Source: CAYPEL01 sp964409635
GTDB taxonomy: Bacteria > Pseudomonadota > Gammaproteobacteria > DSM-19610
DNA length: 10,317 bases
Direction of reading: 5' to 3'
Assembly: GCA_964409635.1 (NCBI GenBank)
Contig: CAYPEL010000099.1
Span: 1-10,317, forward strand
Under the pieces are notes generated by a model. The model made no database searches. It saw only the letters and a program-made list of their open reading frames with translations, and had not been told where the DNA came from. Position numbers and translations under genes: made by a program. Position 1 is the first letter of the stretch, and each line of letters starts with the position of its first letter. Positions 1 through 6,369 of this stretch are shown here, in pieces.

Positions 1-88
1 CTACAAACTGATATAGTGAGGGTTTTTCCGGCTGGATTATTTTATGGTTTTGAAGTACTTTGTTTGCCCGTAATCTATTAAAGACCTG

Positions 89-1456
89 ATGCCACACAAG
101 CTTTTTATCAAGACCCACGGTTGTCAAATGAATGAGTACGATTCCTCACGTATGGGGGATGTGCTGATTGAATCTCACGGCTTGGAAATTACGTCCAATC
201 CGCTTGACGCCGATATTCTTTTGCTCAATACCTGTTCGATTCGTGAAAAGGCCCAGGAAAAGGTTTTTTCGCAATTGGGCCAGTGGCGTGAGTTGAAAGA
301 AAAACGCCCGGAAATAATTATTGGTGTAGGTGGTTGCGTGGCCAGCCAGGAAGGTGAAGCCTTACGCCAACGCGCACCCTTTGTAGATCTGGTTTTCGGT
401 CCGCAAACTCTGCACCGTCTGCCTGCAATGCTCGATCAAGTCCGTAGCAGTCATGCCGCCGCCATCGACGTTTCATTTCCTGAAATAGAAAAATTTGATT
501 GTATGCCTGCACCACGGGTGGCGGGACCCACTGCCTTTGTTTCTGTGATGGAAGGTTGTAGTAAATATTGCAGCTTTTGTGTCGTGCCTTACACCCGCGG
601 TGAAGAAGTCAGCCGGCCCCTGGATGATGTCATCGACGAATGCGTGAGCCTGGCAGAACGCGGTGTGCGTGAGGTAACTTTGCTGGGGCAAAATGTGAAC
701 GCTTACCGTGGCCCGATGGCCGATGCTGCAAGCGCCGATCTCGGCTTGTTGATTACTTATGTTGCCGCTATCGAGGGAATTGAACGCATTCGTTACACCA
801 CGTCACACCCGTTGGAAATGAGTGATGGCTTGATTCAGGCCTATGCCGAAATTCCTGAGCTTGTGAGTCATTTACATTTGCCCGTACAAAGTGGTTCTGA
901 TGCTGTGCTGGCACAAATGAAACGCAATCATACGGCGCTCGAATACAAATCCATTATCCGTAAGCTACGCAGGGCCCGGCCAGGTATCAGTCTTTCATCG
1001 GATTTTATTGTTGGTTTTCCGGGCGAGACCCGTGCAGATTTTGAAGCCACGATGCAGCTGATTGAGGACATCGGTTTTGATCAGTCTTTCAGCTTTATTT
1101 ACAGTCCGCGCCCCGGCACGCCGGCGACGGCCTTAGCAGATGAGGTAAGCCTGGAAACCAAGAAACAGCGTTTGGCGCAGTTGCAGGCACGCATTAATGA
1201 GATGGCTAAAGACATCAGTGCCAACATGGTGGGTACGGAACAACGTATCCTGGTCGAGTCGCCGTCTAAAAAAGATAAAAATGAAATGGCGGGTCGTACC
1301 GAAAATAACCGGGTAGTGAATTTTCCGGCTGGAGTGCCAATTATTGGACACTTTGTGCGGGTGCGCATTACCGCGGCTTTACCGAATTCATTGCGTGGCG
1401 AATTTATCGCTGTAGATGATCTGCTCAGCGCCGCTAATGTGAGTAACTGGGGTTAA
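89..1456 (+). CDS. miaB: tRNA-2-methylthio-N6-isopentenyladenosine37 synthase MiaB
   Basis: MiaB is a cytoplasmic radical-SAM methylthiotransferase. It adds a methylthio group to isopentenyl-adenosine 37 of tRNAs that read codons starting with U. The 455-residue product is full length for the family. The N-terminal UPF0004 domain shows the three auxiliary-cluster cysteines C12 (HGCQMNEYDS), C49 (NTCSIREKA) and C83 (GGCVAS). The radical-SAM core begins with C157, C161 and C164 (EGCSKYCSFC). From about residue 380 a C-terminal TRAM domain carries the typical ending (IGHFVRVRITAALPNSLRGE). The ATG at 89 puts C12 where the family expects it. No strong Shine-Dalgarno or convincing promoter is visible in bases 1-88. 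The stop lies 22 bases before phoH, so miaB probably heads the forward run. The identification is secure from motifs and neighbours. Confidence 0.97.
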   Translation: MPHKLFIKTHGCQMNEYDSSRMGDVLIESHGLEITSNPLDADILLLNTCSIREKAQEKVFSQLGQWRELKEKRPEIIIGVGGCVASQEGEALRQRAPFVDLVFGPQTLHRLPAMLDQVRSSHAAAIDVSFPEIEKFDCMPAPRVAGPTAFVSVMEGCSKYCSFCVVPYTRGEEVSRPLDDVIDECVSLAERGVREVTLLGQNVNAYRGPMADAASADLGLLITYVAAIEGIERIRYTTSHPLEMSDGLIQAYAEIPELVSHLHLPVQSGSDAVLAQMKRNHTALEYKSIIRKLRRARPGISLSSDFIVGFPGETRADFEATMQLIEDIGFDQSFSFIYSPRPGTPATALADEVSLETKKQRLAQLQARINEMAKDISANMVGTEQRILVESPSKKDKNEMAGRTENNRVVNFPAGVPIIGHFVRVRITAALPNSLRGEFIAVDDLLSAANVSNWG

Positions 1457-1478
1457 TTCCCCGCTGAAAAAACCTATT

Positions 1479-2447
1479 TTGGACCCCGAACCTGAATCTA
1501 TCGCGTTAACACTGGAGCCGGCCGATAACCAGCGGTTAGCCAGTCTCTGTGGCCAGTTTGACGAGCACCTGCGTCAGCTGGAACGCCGCCTGCATGTCGA
1601 AATCAGCAACCGCGGCAACCGTTTTCAGATTGTCGGCAATGAAGCGGCGCCGCGCCTCGCGGGCGAAGTCATACAGGATCTCTACGCGGCCACGGCCGAC
1701 ACCCCCATCACGCCAGAACAAGTTCACCTGCATTTACAGCAAGCCGGTCTACGGCAAACCGAAGCCCCCATTACTGAAACCGCAGGCGATCCCGTCATTG
1801 TGGCCCACCGCTGCACCATTAAGGGACGCAGTGAGCATCAGCGCCAATATCTGCGTGACATTCTCGAATACGATATAAATTTTGGCATCGGCCCTGCGGG
1901 TACGGGCAAAACCTATCTGGCGGTAGCCTGTGCGGTGCAGGCGCTGGAACGCGAGGAAGTACGCCGCTTGGTGCTGGTCAGGCCTGCTGTGGAGGCAGGT
2001 GAACGGTTGGGGTTTTTACCCGGTGACCTGACTCAGAAAGTAGATCCTTATTTACGCCCCTTATATGATGCGCTCTATGAAATGCTCGGTTTTGAACGCG
2101 TCGGTAAATTGATCGAACGCAGCGTCATCGAAATTGCTCCGCTGGCGTTTATGCGCGGCCGCACGTTAAACGATTCATTTGTGATTCTTGACGAAGCGCA
2201 AAACACCACGGTTGAACAAATGAAAATGTTTTTAACCCGCATCGGTTTTGGCTCAACAGCGGTAGTCACCGGTGATGTGACCCAGATTGATTTACCGAAA
2301 AGCATTGCTTCCGGTCTTAACCAGGCGGCTGATGTGTTAAAGGACGTTGACGGGATAGGATTTGCCTGGTTTGACGCGCGCGATGTTGTACGCCACCCGC
2401 TGGTGAAAAAAATTCTTAATGCGTATGAAAAATTCGATGGCCGTTGA
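1479..2447 (+). CDS. ybeZ: PhoH-family ATPase (YbeZ)
   Basis: This is a PhoH-like P-loop ATPase of 322 residues. The family is cytoplasmic; YbeZ works alongside the endoribonuclease YbeY, and its exact role is incompletely known. Walker A is GPAGTGKT at residues 138-145, and the Walker B region is FVILDEAQN at about 234-242. The conserved blocks RPAVEAGERLGFLPGDL, KVDPYLRPLYDAL and TGDVTQIDLP match E. coli YbeZ almost word for word. The start is TTG at 1479. An in-frame stop at 1440-1442 rules out anything further upstream, and no ATG begins the domain. From the TTG the N-terminus (ALTLEPADNQRLASLCGQFDEHL) aligns with E. coli YbeZ, although an in-frame CTG at 1464 cannot be excluded. There is no clear Shine-Dalgarno, so translation may depend on coupling to miaB, whose stop is 22 bases upstream. 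The gene nearly abuts ybeY. Confidence 0.95.
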   Translation: MDPEPESIALTLEPADNQRLASLCGQFDEHLRQLERRLHVEISNRGNRFQIVGNEAAPRLAGEVIQDLYAATADTPITPEQVHLHLQQAGLRQTEAPITETAGDPVIVAHRCTIKGRSEHQRQYLRDILEYDINFGIGPAGTGKTYLAVACAVQALEREEVRRLVLVRPAVEAGERLGFLPGDLTQKVDPYLRPLYDALYEMLGFERVGKLIERSVIEIAPLAFMRGRTLNDSFVILDEAQNTTVEQMKMFLTRIGFGSTAVVTGDVTQIDLPKSIASGLNQAADVLKDVDGIGFAWFDARDVVRHPLVKKILNAYEKFDGR

Positions 2448-2451
2448 AGCG

Positions 2452-2913
2452 ATGACCCTACCTGTTCCAGTTGACATGGAATTACAGGTCGAGACCGGGG
2501 TTGCAGCTTTACCTTCAGAGCAACAGTTTCAGCAATGGGCTGTGGCGGCAATAGAAGCGGCACGGCTGCCCGTTGAGTTGGTGATACGCATTGTTGATGA
2601 AGCAGAAAGCCAGGCGTTAAATCATCAATTCAGGGATAAGGACAAACCGACTAATGTGCTGTCGTTTCCGTTTGAGCCAGTGCCCGGGGTGGCGCTAAAC
2701 CACCTGGGTGATCTGGTCATTTGTGCGCCTGTGGTAAAGCGGGAAGCGGTTGCACAACACAAGCTGGAAGAAGCACATTGGGCGCACATGGTGGTGCATG
2801 GCATGCTGCATTTACAAGGTTACGATCATCAGCTTGAAAGCGATGCAGTTACCATGGAGTCGCAGGAAATTAAAATAATGCAACTGCTCGGCTATCCTGA
2901 CCCCTATGCGTGA
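2452..2913 (+). CDS. ybeY: Endoribonuclease YbeY (16S rRNA 3' maturation)
   Basis: YbeY is a single-domain metal-dependent endoribonuclease (UPF0054). It acts in 16S rRNA 3'-end maturation and ribosome quality control, usually next to its partner PhoH/YbeZ. The metal-binding motif HGMLHLQGYDH supplies H116, H120 and H126, and the family block DKPTNVLSFPFEP lies upstream, with GDLVIC following it. In-frame ATGs lie at 2419, 2425, 2437 and 2452. I chose 2452. It gives 153 residues, against 155 in E. coli, puts the three histidines within two positions of E. coli H114/H118/H124, and sits four bases after the phoH stop, which suits translational coupling. A start at 2419 would add 11 residues and overlap phoH. 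No start has a strong Shine-Dalgarno, so the exact N-terminus is uncertain. Function is secure. Confidence 0.94.
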   Translation: MTLPVPVDMELQVETGVAALPSEQQFQQWAVAAIEAARLPVELVIRIVDEAESQALNHQFRDKDKPTNVLSFPFEPVPGVALNHLGDLVICAPVVKREAVAQHKLEEAHWAHMVVHGMLHLQGYDHQLESDAVTMESQEIKIMQLLGYPDPYA

Positions 2914-2966
2914 GCAAGGCGGGCTTAGCCAGTGGCATTCTTTATCGGGTCACCACACAGGACACT

Positions 2967-3842
2967 ATGAACAAAGATCGATCTAGAAACGGTTCCGGCA
3001 CGAAACCCTGGTTGAAACAGTTTCGCCAGTTATTTGCGCCGGAACCAACAGACCGGGAAGAGCTTGTCACCTTATTGCGCAGTGCCCAGCAAGGTGGCTT
3101 GTTTGATGTTGATGCACAGGGCATGATTGAAGGCGTGTTGCAAGTGGCTGACATGCAGGTGCGCGACATTATGATTCCGCGTACGCAGATGATTGTCGTG
3201 TCACGCGACGAGCCACCTGAAAAGCTATTACCGATTATTGTCGAGTCCGGTCATTCGCGTTTCCCGGTAGTGGGCGAAAATCGTGATGAAATTATCGGTG
3301 TGCTGCTCGCCAAGGACTTGCTGCGTTATTGCACAGACAATAACCGGGATAACTTCTCGCTGCGTAATGTATTACGGCCTGCGGTGTTTATACCGGAAAG
3401 CAAACGTCTGAATGTATTACTCAAGGAGTTCCGCGCCAGCCGCAACCACCTGGCTATCGTGGTCGATGAGTATGGTGGCGTAGCCGGTATGGTGACCATT
3501 GAGGATGTGCTGGAACAGATTGTCGGTGAAATCGAGGACGAGCACGACATCGACGAAGGCACCTACATCCGCAAATACAGTGACATTAATTACACCGTCA
3601 AGGCGCTCACGCCGGTTGAAGAATTCAACGAATATTTCAATACGCAATTCAGCGATGAGGAATTTGATACCATCGGTGGGTTGATAATAAACAAGCTTGG
3701 TCACTTGCCCAAGCGTGGCGAAAGTCTGCAGGTCGACAGCCTTGGCTTCCAGATCTTGCGTGCCGATAACCGGCGCATCCATCTGCTGAAAGTCTCTTTA
3801 CCGGCAGCTCTAAACCTGGATCAACCGCAACAGACGGCATAA
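2967..3842 (+). CDS. corC: CorC/YbeX CBS-domain protein (HlyC/CorC family)
   Basis: This is the cytosolic CorC (YbeX) protein, historically linked to CorA-dependent magnesium/cobalt efflux. In E. coli it is also implicated in ribosome function through its neighbours. The family hallmark DIMIPRTQM starts at residue 67. A pair of CBS domains follows (about 70-190), including HSRFPVVGE, PESKRL and VVDEYGGVAGMVTIEDVLEQIVGEI (around 165-190). A C-terminal CorC/HlyC domain (about 205-285) has FSDEEFDTIGGL and GHLPKRGE. There is no membrane segment, as expected for CorC rather than the longer DUF21 relatives. I chose ATG 2967 because an AGGA sits four bases upstream and the product is 291 residues, against 292 in E. 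coli. The frame also opens at GTG 2910, which overlaps the ybeY stop, but that would add 19 residues with no family counterpart. Confidence 0.95.
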   Translation: MNKDRSRNGSGTKPWLKQFRQLFAPEPTDREELVTLLRSAQQGGLFDVDAQGMIEGVLQVADMQVRDIMIPRTQMIVVSRDEPPEKLLPIIVESGHSRFPVVGENRDEIIGVLLAKDLLRYCTDNNRDNFSLRNVLRPAVFIPESKRLNVLLKEFRASRNHLAIVVDEYGGVAGMVTIEDVLEQIVGEIEDEHDIDEGTYIRKYSDINYTVKALTPVEEFNEYFNTQFSDEEFDTIGGLIINKLGHLPKRGESLQVDSLGFQILRADNRRIHLLKVSLPAALNLDQPQQTA

Positions 3843-3864
3843 GCCAGTCGTCGTTTCGCCAGTC

Positions 3865-3873
3865 TGCTAGAAT
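3865..3873 (+). promoter_or_regulatory. Candidate extended -10 promoter upstream of lnt
   Basis: TGCTAGAAT combines a TG dinucleotide with TAGAAT, which matches the TATAAT consensus at 5 of 6 bases. It starts 23 bases after the corC stop. The -35 region at 16-18 base spacing is poor, which is tolerated for extended -10 promoters. If active, it would place the palindrome at 3898-3957 in the lnt leader RNA. This is inference from motif and position only. Confidence 0.35.
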
Positions 3874-3897
3874 CCCGGCCGGTTACACCCATTCCCC

Positions 3898-3957
3898 CGC
3901 AGGGTGGGTGAAGCTCACCAATTGCTGTTGCATCTGGTGGGTTTCACCCACCCTGCG
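3898..3957. repeat. REP-like palindromic repeat in the corC-lnt gap
   Basis: The left arm CGCAGGGTGGGTGAA (3898-3912) is a perfect reverse complement of the right arm TTCACCCACCCTGCG (3943-3957). In plus-sense RNA, pairing continues without a break to 3920/3935. That makes a 23-pair stem with two G-U pairs (G3913-U3942 and U3915-G3940) and a 14-base loop. The GGTGGGTGAAnnn...TTTCACCCACC style resembles dispersed REP-type palindromes that I recall from many proteobacterial intergenic regions, some linked to REP-associated tyrosine transposases (RAYTs). Copy number cannot be seen from one window. No T-run follows either arm, so a classic intrinsic terminator is unlikely. Confidence 0.8.
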
Positions 3958-3988
3958 AGAGTTTGCGGCAGCCTGAAGGAGGGGTACC

Positions 3989-3994
3989 GATAAT
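3989..3994 (+). promoter_or_regulatory. Candidate -10 box (GATAAT) just upstream of lnt
   Basis: GATAAT matches TATAAT at 5 of 6 bases and lies 41-46 bases before the chosen lnt ATG. The best -35-like hexamer (TTGCGG at 3963-3968) matches poorly and is spaced 20 bases away, so support is weak. It is an alternative to the candidate at 3865-3873 and would exclude the palindrome from the transcript. Confidence 0.22.
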
Positions 3995-4034
3995 CGAATA
4001 TATCCGGCAGATGTCTGGATTTTCCATGGGCCGT

Positions 4035-5540
4035 ATGAACAATATAACCAATAACAAGAAGCTGCTTTCTCTGCTCGCACTGCTGGCGGGTGCGGCTGTT
4101 GCCCTGGGGTTTGCGCCGCTTGGGTTATATCCCTTGCCGCTGCTGGCAATGGCTTTCTGGATGTGGATACTCCGCGGCACAAAATCGTCCACTGCATTTT
4201 GGTATGGCTGGTTGTTTGGCCTGGGCTTGTTTGGTGTGGGCGTCTACTGGACGTACATCAGTATCTATCTCTATGGCAATGCCAGCTTGCCATTAGCATT
4301 GCTGGTTACCGTTCTGTTTGCCGCCTTTCTTGCGCTCTTTCCGGCTTTGGCGGCCTGGTTGTCGGCACGCTTACAGACAGGTGGATCAGGCATCGATTTT
4401 CTGTTGCTATTCCCCGCTGTCTGGGTGTTGGTGGAATGGTTGCGTGGTTGGGTATTAACCGGTTTCCCCTGGTTGAATCTTGGCTATAGCCAAATCGATA
4501 GTGTGCTAGCCAATCTGGCGCCGGTGGTCGGTGTGTATGGTGTTAGCTGGTTATTATTATTTTGTGCCGGCTTGTTTTTACAAGTTTTAGTATTACGCGG
4601 TGGTGGGCGTGTCTTGGCTGCGTTTGGTCTGGCGCTGATCATGGCAGGATCCTGGTCACTAAAGCAGATTGAATGGACCCAACCAATGGGTGCGGCTATT
4701 CCGGTGAGTATCATCCAGGGAAACATCCCGCAGGATTTAAAATGGCTGCCTCACCAGCAGCAAGCTACCCTGCAGCACTACCTGGATTTGACAGTACAAC
4801 AAACCGATAGCCGGATTATCGTCTGGCCGGAAACAGCTATTCCCGCCTATTACGATCAGGTCGAGGAAAGTTTTATTGAACCGCTGCGCAAAGGGCTGGC
4901 AAAAAAAGACATCGCCTTGATCACTGGCGTGCCAGTCCTGGATAGAACAAATTGGCAATACTACAACTCGATCATCAGCCTCGATGACAAGGATAAGTTT
5001 TATTACAAAGTGCATCTGGTACCGTTCGGTGAATATTTGCCGCTGCGCAATCTGTTGGTGTCGGTGCTGAGTTTTCTGCCAATCCCGGAGGCCGACTTCA
5101 GTGCCGGTGATATCAATCAGCCTTTACTGACCGCAGCAGGCTATCCTTTTGGGTCATCGATCTGTTATGAGATAGCCTTCGGTGAACAGCTTATCAAAGC
5201 CTTGCCCGAGGCCAGCTTCCTGGTCAATATCAGTAACGATGCCTGGTTTGGTGATTCGTTTGCACCACACCAACATCTTGAAATGGCACGCATGAGAGCC
5301 TTGGAAGCCGGCCGTTATTTACTGCGATCGACGAATACAGGAATTTCAGCGGTTATTGGCCCGCACGGGGAACTGATTGCAACAACACAATTATTTGAAA
5401 CAGCAACGTTATCCGAAAATATTATTCCGCGTGATGGCATGACACCTTATGCGAAAGTTGGAAATAGCCCGGTTGTTGCCGGTTGTCTATTTTTGGTGTT
5501 GTGTATAGGCTGGTTTAGAAAGTCTGCAGGTAGCAAATGA
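4035..5540 (+). CDS. lnt: Apolipoprotein N-acyltransferase
   Basis: Lnt is an inner-membrane enzyme. It transfers an acyl chain from a phospholipid to the N-terminal cysteine of apolipoproteins, the last step of lipoprotein maturation. From ATG 4035 the product has 501 residues (E. coli 512). A cluster of hydrophobic helices fills about residues 9-230. A carbon-nitrogen hydrolase domain follows, then a final membrane helix near 478-495. The catalytic triad is visible: E266 (WPETAIP), K325 (KVHLVPFGEYLPL) and C377 (SSICYE), corresponding to E267/K335/C387 of E. coli. I chose 4035 because it leaves about nine polar residues before the first helix, as in relatives. ATGs at 4011 and 4026 are possible, all with weak Shine-Dalgarno sites. 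The frame remains open upstream to TTG 3963. An AGGAGG at 3977-3982 has no ATG, GTG or TTG at usable distance. A palindrome of 120 bases begins at the base after the stop. Confidence 0.96.
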   Translation: MNNITNNKKLLSLLALLAGAAVALGFAPLGLYPLPLLAMAFWMWILRGTKSSTAFWYGWLFGLGLFGVGVYWTYISIYLYGNASLPLALLVTVLFAAFLALFPALAAWLSARLQTGGSGIDFLLLFPAVWVLVEWLRGWVLTGFPWLNLGYSQIDSVLANLAPVVGVYGVSWLLLFCAGLFLQVLVLRGGGRVLAAFGLALIMAGSWSLKQIEWTQPMGAAIPVSIIQGNIPQDLKWLPHQQQATLQHYLDLTVQQTDSRIIVWPETAIPAYYDQVEESFIEPLRKGLAKKDIALITGVPVLDRTNWQYYNSIISLDDKDKFYYKVHLVPFGEYLPLRNLLVSVLSFLPIPEADFSAGDINQPLLTAAGYPFGSSICYEIAFGEQLIKALPEASFLVNISNDAWFGDSFAPHQHLEMARMRALEAGRYLLRSTNTGISAVIGPHGELIATTQLFETATLSENIIPRDGMTPYAKVGNSPVVAGCLFLVLCIGWFRKSAGSK

Positions 5541-5660
5541 GTAAGCAAGTTACCCGGCAAGCTGTTTTTGAGACCCGCTGAAAATACGTCCCTGTACGCT
5601 CGGCAGCAGCATCCCTGCTGCTGACGGTCTCAAAAACAGCTTACCGGGTAACTTGCTTAC
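5541..5660. repeat. 120-base near-perfect palindrome with nested hairpin
   Basis: Two 35-base arms, 5541-5575 and 5626-5660, are reverse complements with one difference: C5558 faces A5643, which becomes a G-U pair in minus-sense RNA. The arms begin GTAAGCAAGTTACCCGG and end inward with TTTTTGAGACC. The 50-base centre holds a second hairpin, 5601-5609 against 5615-5623 (GCAGCAG / CTGCTGC core, five-base loop), and the hexamer TCCCTG twice (5589 and 5612). The element starts at the first base after the lnt stop and ends three bases before the stop codon of the convergent gene. It could be a dispersed MITE-like repeat, a bidirectional transcription stop, or both. There is no T-run after the stem on either strand and no obvious target-site duplication. 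Confidence 0.88.
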
Positions 5661-5663
5661 AGC

Positions 5664-6185
5664 CTAATTCGATTGTTCCACCGGCCAGCGCCGGAAACTT
5701 TCATTCCCGCAATTAGGGCAGGGCTGGATACGGGTGGTGTGGTTGGAGATAATCGTGTCGTTGCACTGGGTGCAATAAAGCGTGCCTGGCGCCGTGATTT
5801 CGCCGCTCATATGGGGAGGATCCTGTTCCAGTGTCTGCTGTAACTGCTGTATCTCAAGCCGGGTTTTATCGGCAACGCTGGTAAACATTTGCAGCAACCG
5901 GTCTTCAATCTGGTCGATATCAAAGCGTAGCCAACCACTCAGCTCGTGACGATCCTCCGCCAGGTGCTTACCGGCATCCTGAGCATCACGCTTCAGCCAC
6001 AGGGCAATCTTTTCGGCTTCGTCATGGGAGAGTTCGCCCAGCTCCACGGCGGTTTCCCGCGCTTTATCGAGGCTGTGTTTGAGCGTGGGTAAAACTTTGG
6101 CCTCGGTATCTGCAAAAGTTTGCCGGACGCGCTCCATCATCTGGTTATAGGCTTGAACTAATTTGTCTGCTGCCGGGCTATTCAT
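5664..6185 (-). CDS. ybeL: Zinc-ribbon protein of the YbeL family (DUF1451)
   Basis: This is a 173-residue protein of unknown function that resembles E. coli YbeL (DUF1451). Most of it (residues 1 to about 125) is charged and predicted helical, with heptad-like stretches such as KTRLEIQQLQQTLEQ. The C-terminus is a rubredoxin-like zinc ribbon: C138-x2-C141 (YCTQCN) and C156-x2-C159 (CPNCG), then a basic FRRWPVE tail as in YbeL. It has no signal peptide or membrane segment, so it is probably cytoplasmic. The ATG start has AAGG nine bases upstream on its own strand. The gene converges on lnt across the long palindrome and diverges from leuS, the same neighbour YbeL has in E. coli. Family assignment is confident from layout, cysteines and context. 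No function should be read from it. Confidence 0.88.
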   Translation of the reverse strand: MNSPAADKLVQAYNQMMERVRQTFADTEAKVLPTLKHSLDKARETAVELGELSHDEAEKIALWLKRDAQDAGKHLAEDRHELSGWLRFDIDQIEDRLLQMFTSVADKTRLEIQQLQQTLEQDPPHMSGEITAPGTLYCTQCNDTIISNHTTRIQPCPNCGNESFRRWPVEQSN

Positions 6186-6200
6186 GTGTTGTACCTTCTC

Positions 6201-6221
6201 ATTATTACCTATAGTAATAAT
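6201..6221. promoter_or_regulatory. AT-rich inverted repeat in the ybeL-leuS divergent region
   Basis: ATTATTAC (6201-6208) and GTAATAAT (6214-6221) are a perfect eight-base inverted repeat around CTATA. It lies 16 bases upstream of the reverse-strand start codon, next to that gene's Shine-Dalgarno (6194-6200). It could be an operator, overlapping -10 boxes of divergent promoters, or chance in AT-rich promoter DNA. No partner regulator is suggested by the window. Confidence 0.3.
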
Positions 6222-6259
6222 AGCCCAAGGAGGTAAATACGTCAGCTAACCTGAATTTA

Positions 6260-6289
6260 TTGCTCTATCGCAACGAAACTAGTTAGAAA
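6260..6289 (+). promoter_or_regulatory. Weak promoter candidate for leuS
   Basis: TTGCTC (6260-6265) and TAGAAA (6284-6289) are spaced 18 bases apart, each matching consensus at about 4 of 6 bases. They lie 80-110 bases before the leuS ATG in the only non-coding stretch upstream of the leuS-lptE-holA run, so a promoter must lie near here. This particular pair is a guess. Confidence 0.22.
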
Positions 6290-6369
6290 TACGGGCTGAC
6301 TTGGCTGTTCGTGTGCTCCAGCCTACGGTATCCTCTGTGTTTTGGTTAATCCCGGCAGCAAAAGAGCAG

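Noticed and set aside
1..88. Promoter for miaB (TTGAAG at 50-55 with AT-rich DNA at 71-81)
   Set aside because: No -10 match occurs at 16-18 base spacing, so I could not support a specific promoter.
1449..1462. GGGG-TTAATT-CCCC mini hairpin at the miaB stop codon
   Set aside because: Only four pairs with no T-run; likely chance.
2075..2563. Reverse-strand open frame of 162 codons across the phoH-ybeY junction, and similar long antisense frames in corC, leuS and holA
   Set aside because: They are antisense shadows of well-identified genes, with low-complexity serine- and arginine-rich translations and no recognisable domain.
2910..2966. corC start at GTG 2910 overlapping the ybeY stop
   Set aside because: It adds 19 residues not seen in the family. 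ATG 2967 has AGGA at good spacing and gives the usual length.
3898..3957. Classic rho-independent terminator for the miaB-corC run
   Set aside because: The stem is strong, but neither strand has a T-run after it.
3963..4034. lnt start at TTG 3963
   Set aside because: It lies six bases after the REP-like palindrome, has no ribosome site before it, and adds a 24-residue tail ahead of the first membrane helix with no family match.
5541..5660. CRISPR, tRNA or riboswitch reading of the long palindrome
   Set aside because: There are no spaced direct repeats, no cloverleaf or CCA-type end, and it lies downstream of stop codons on both sides.
6301..6369. Extended leuS start at TTG 6301, adding 23 residues
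   Set aside because: The extra residues have no counterpart in LeuRS, and MEEVYQPEKIE from ATG 6370 aligns with known N-termini.
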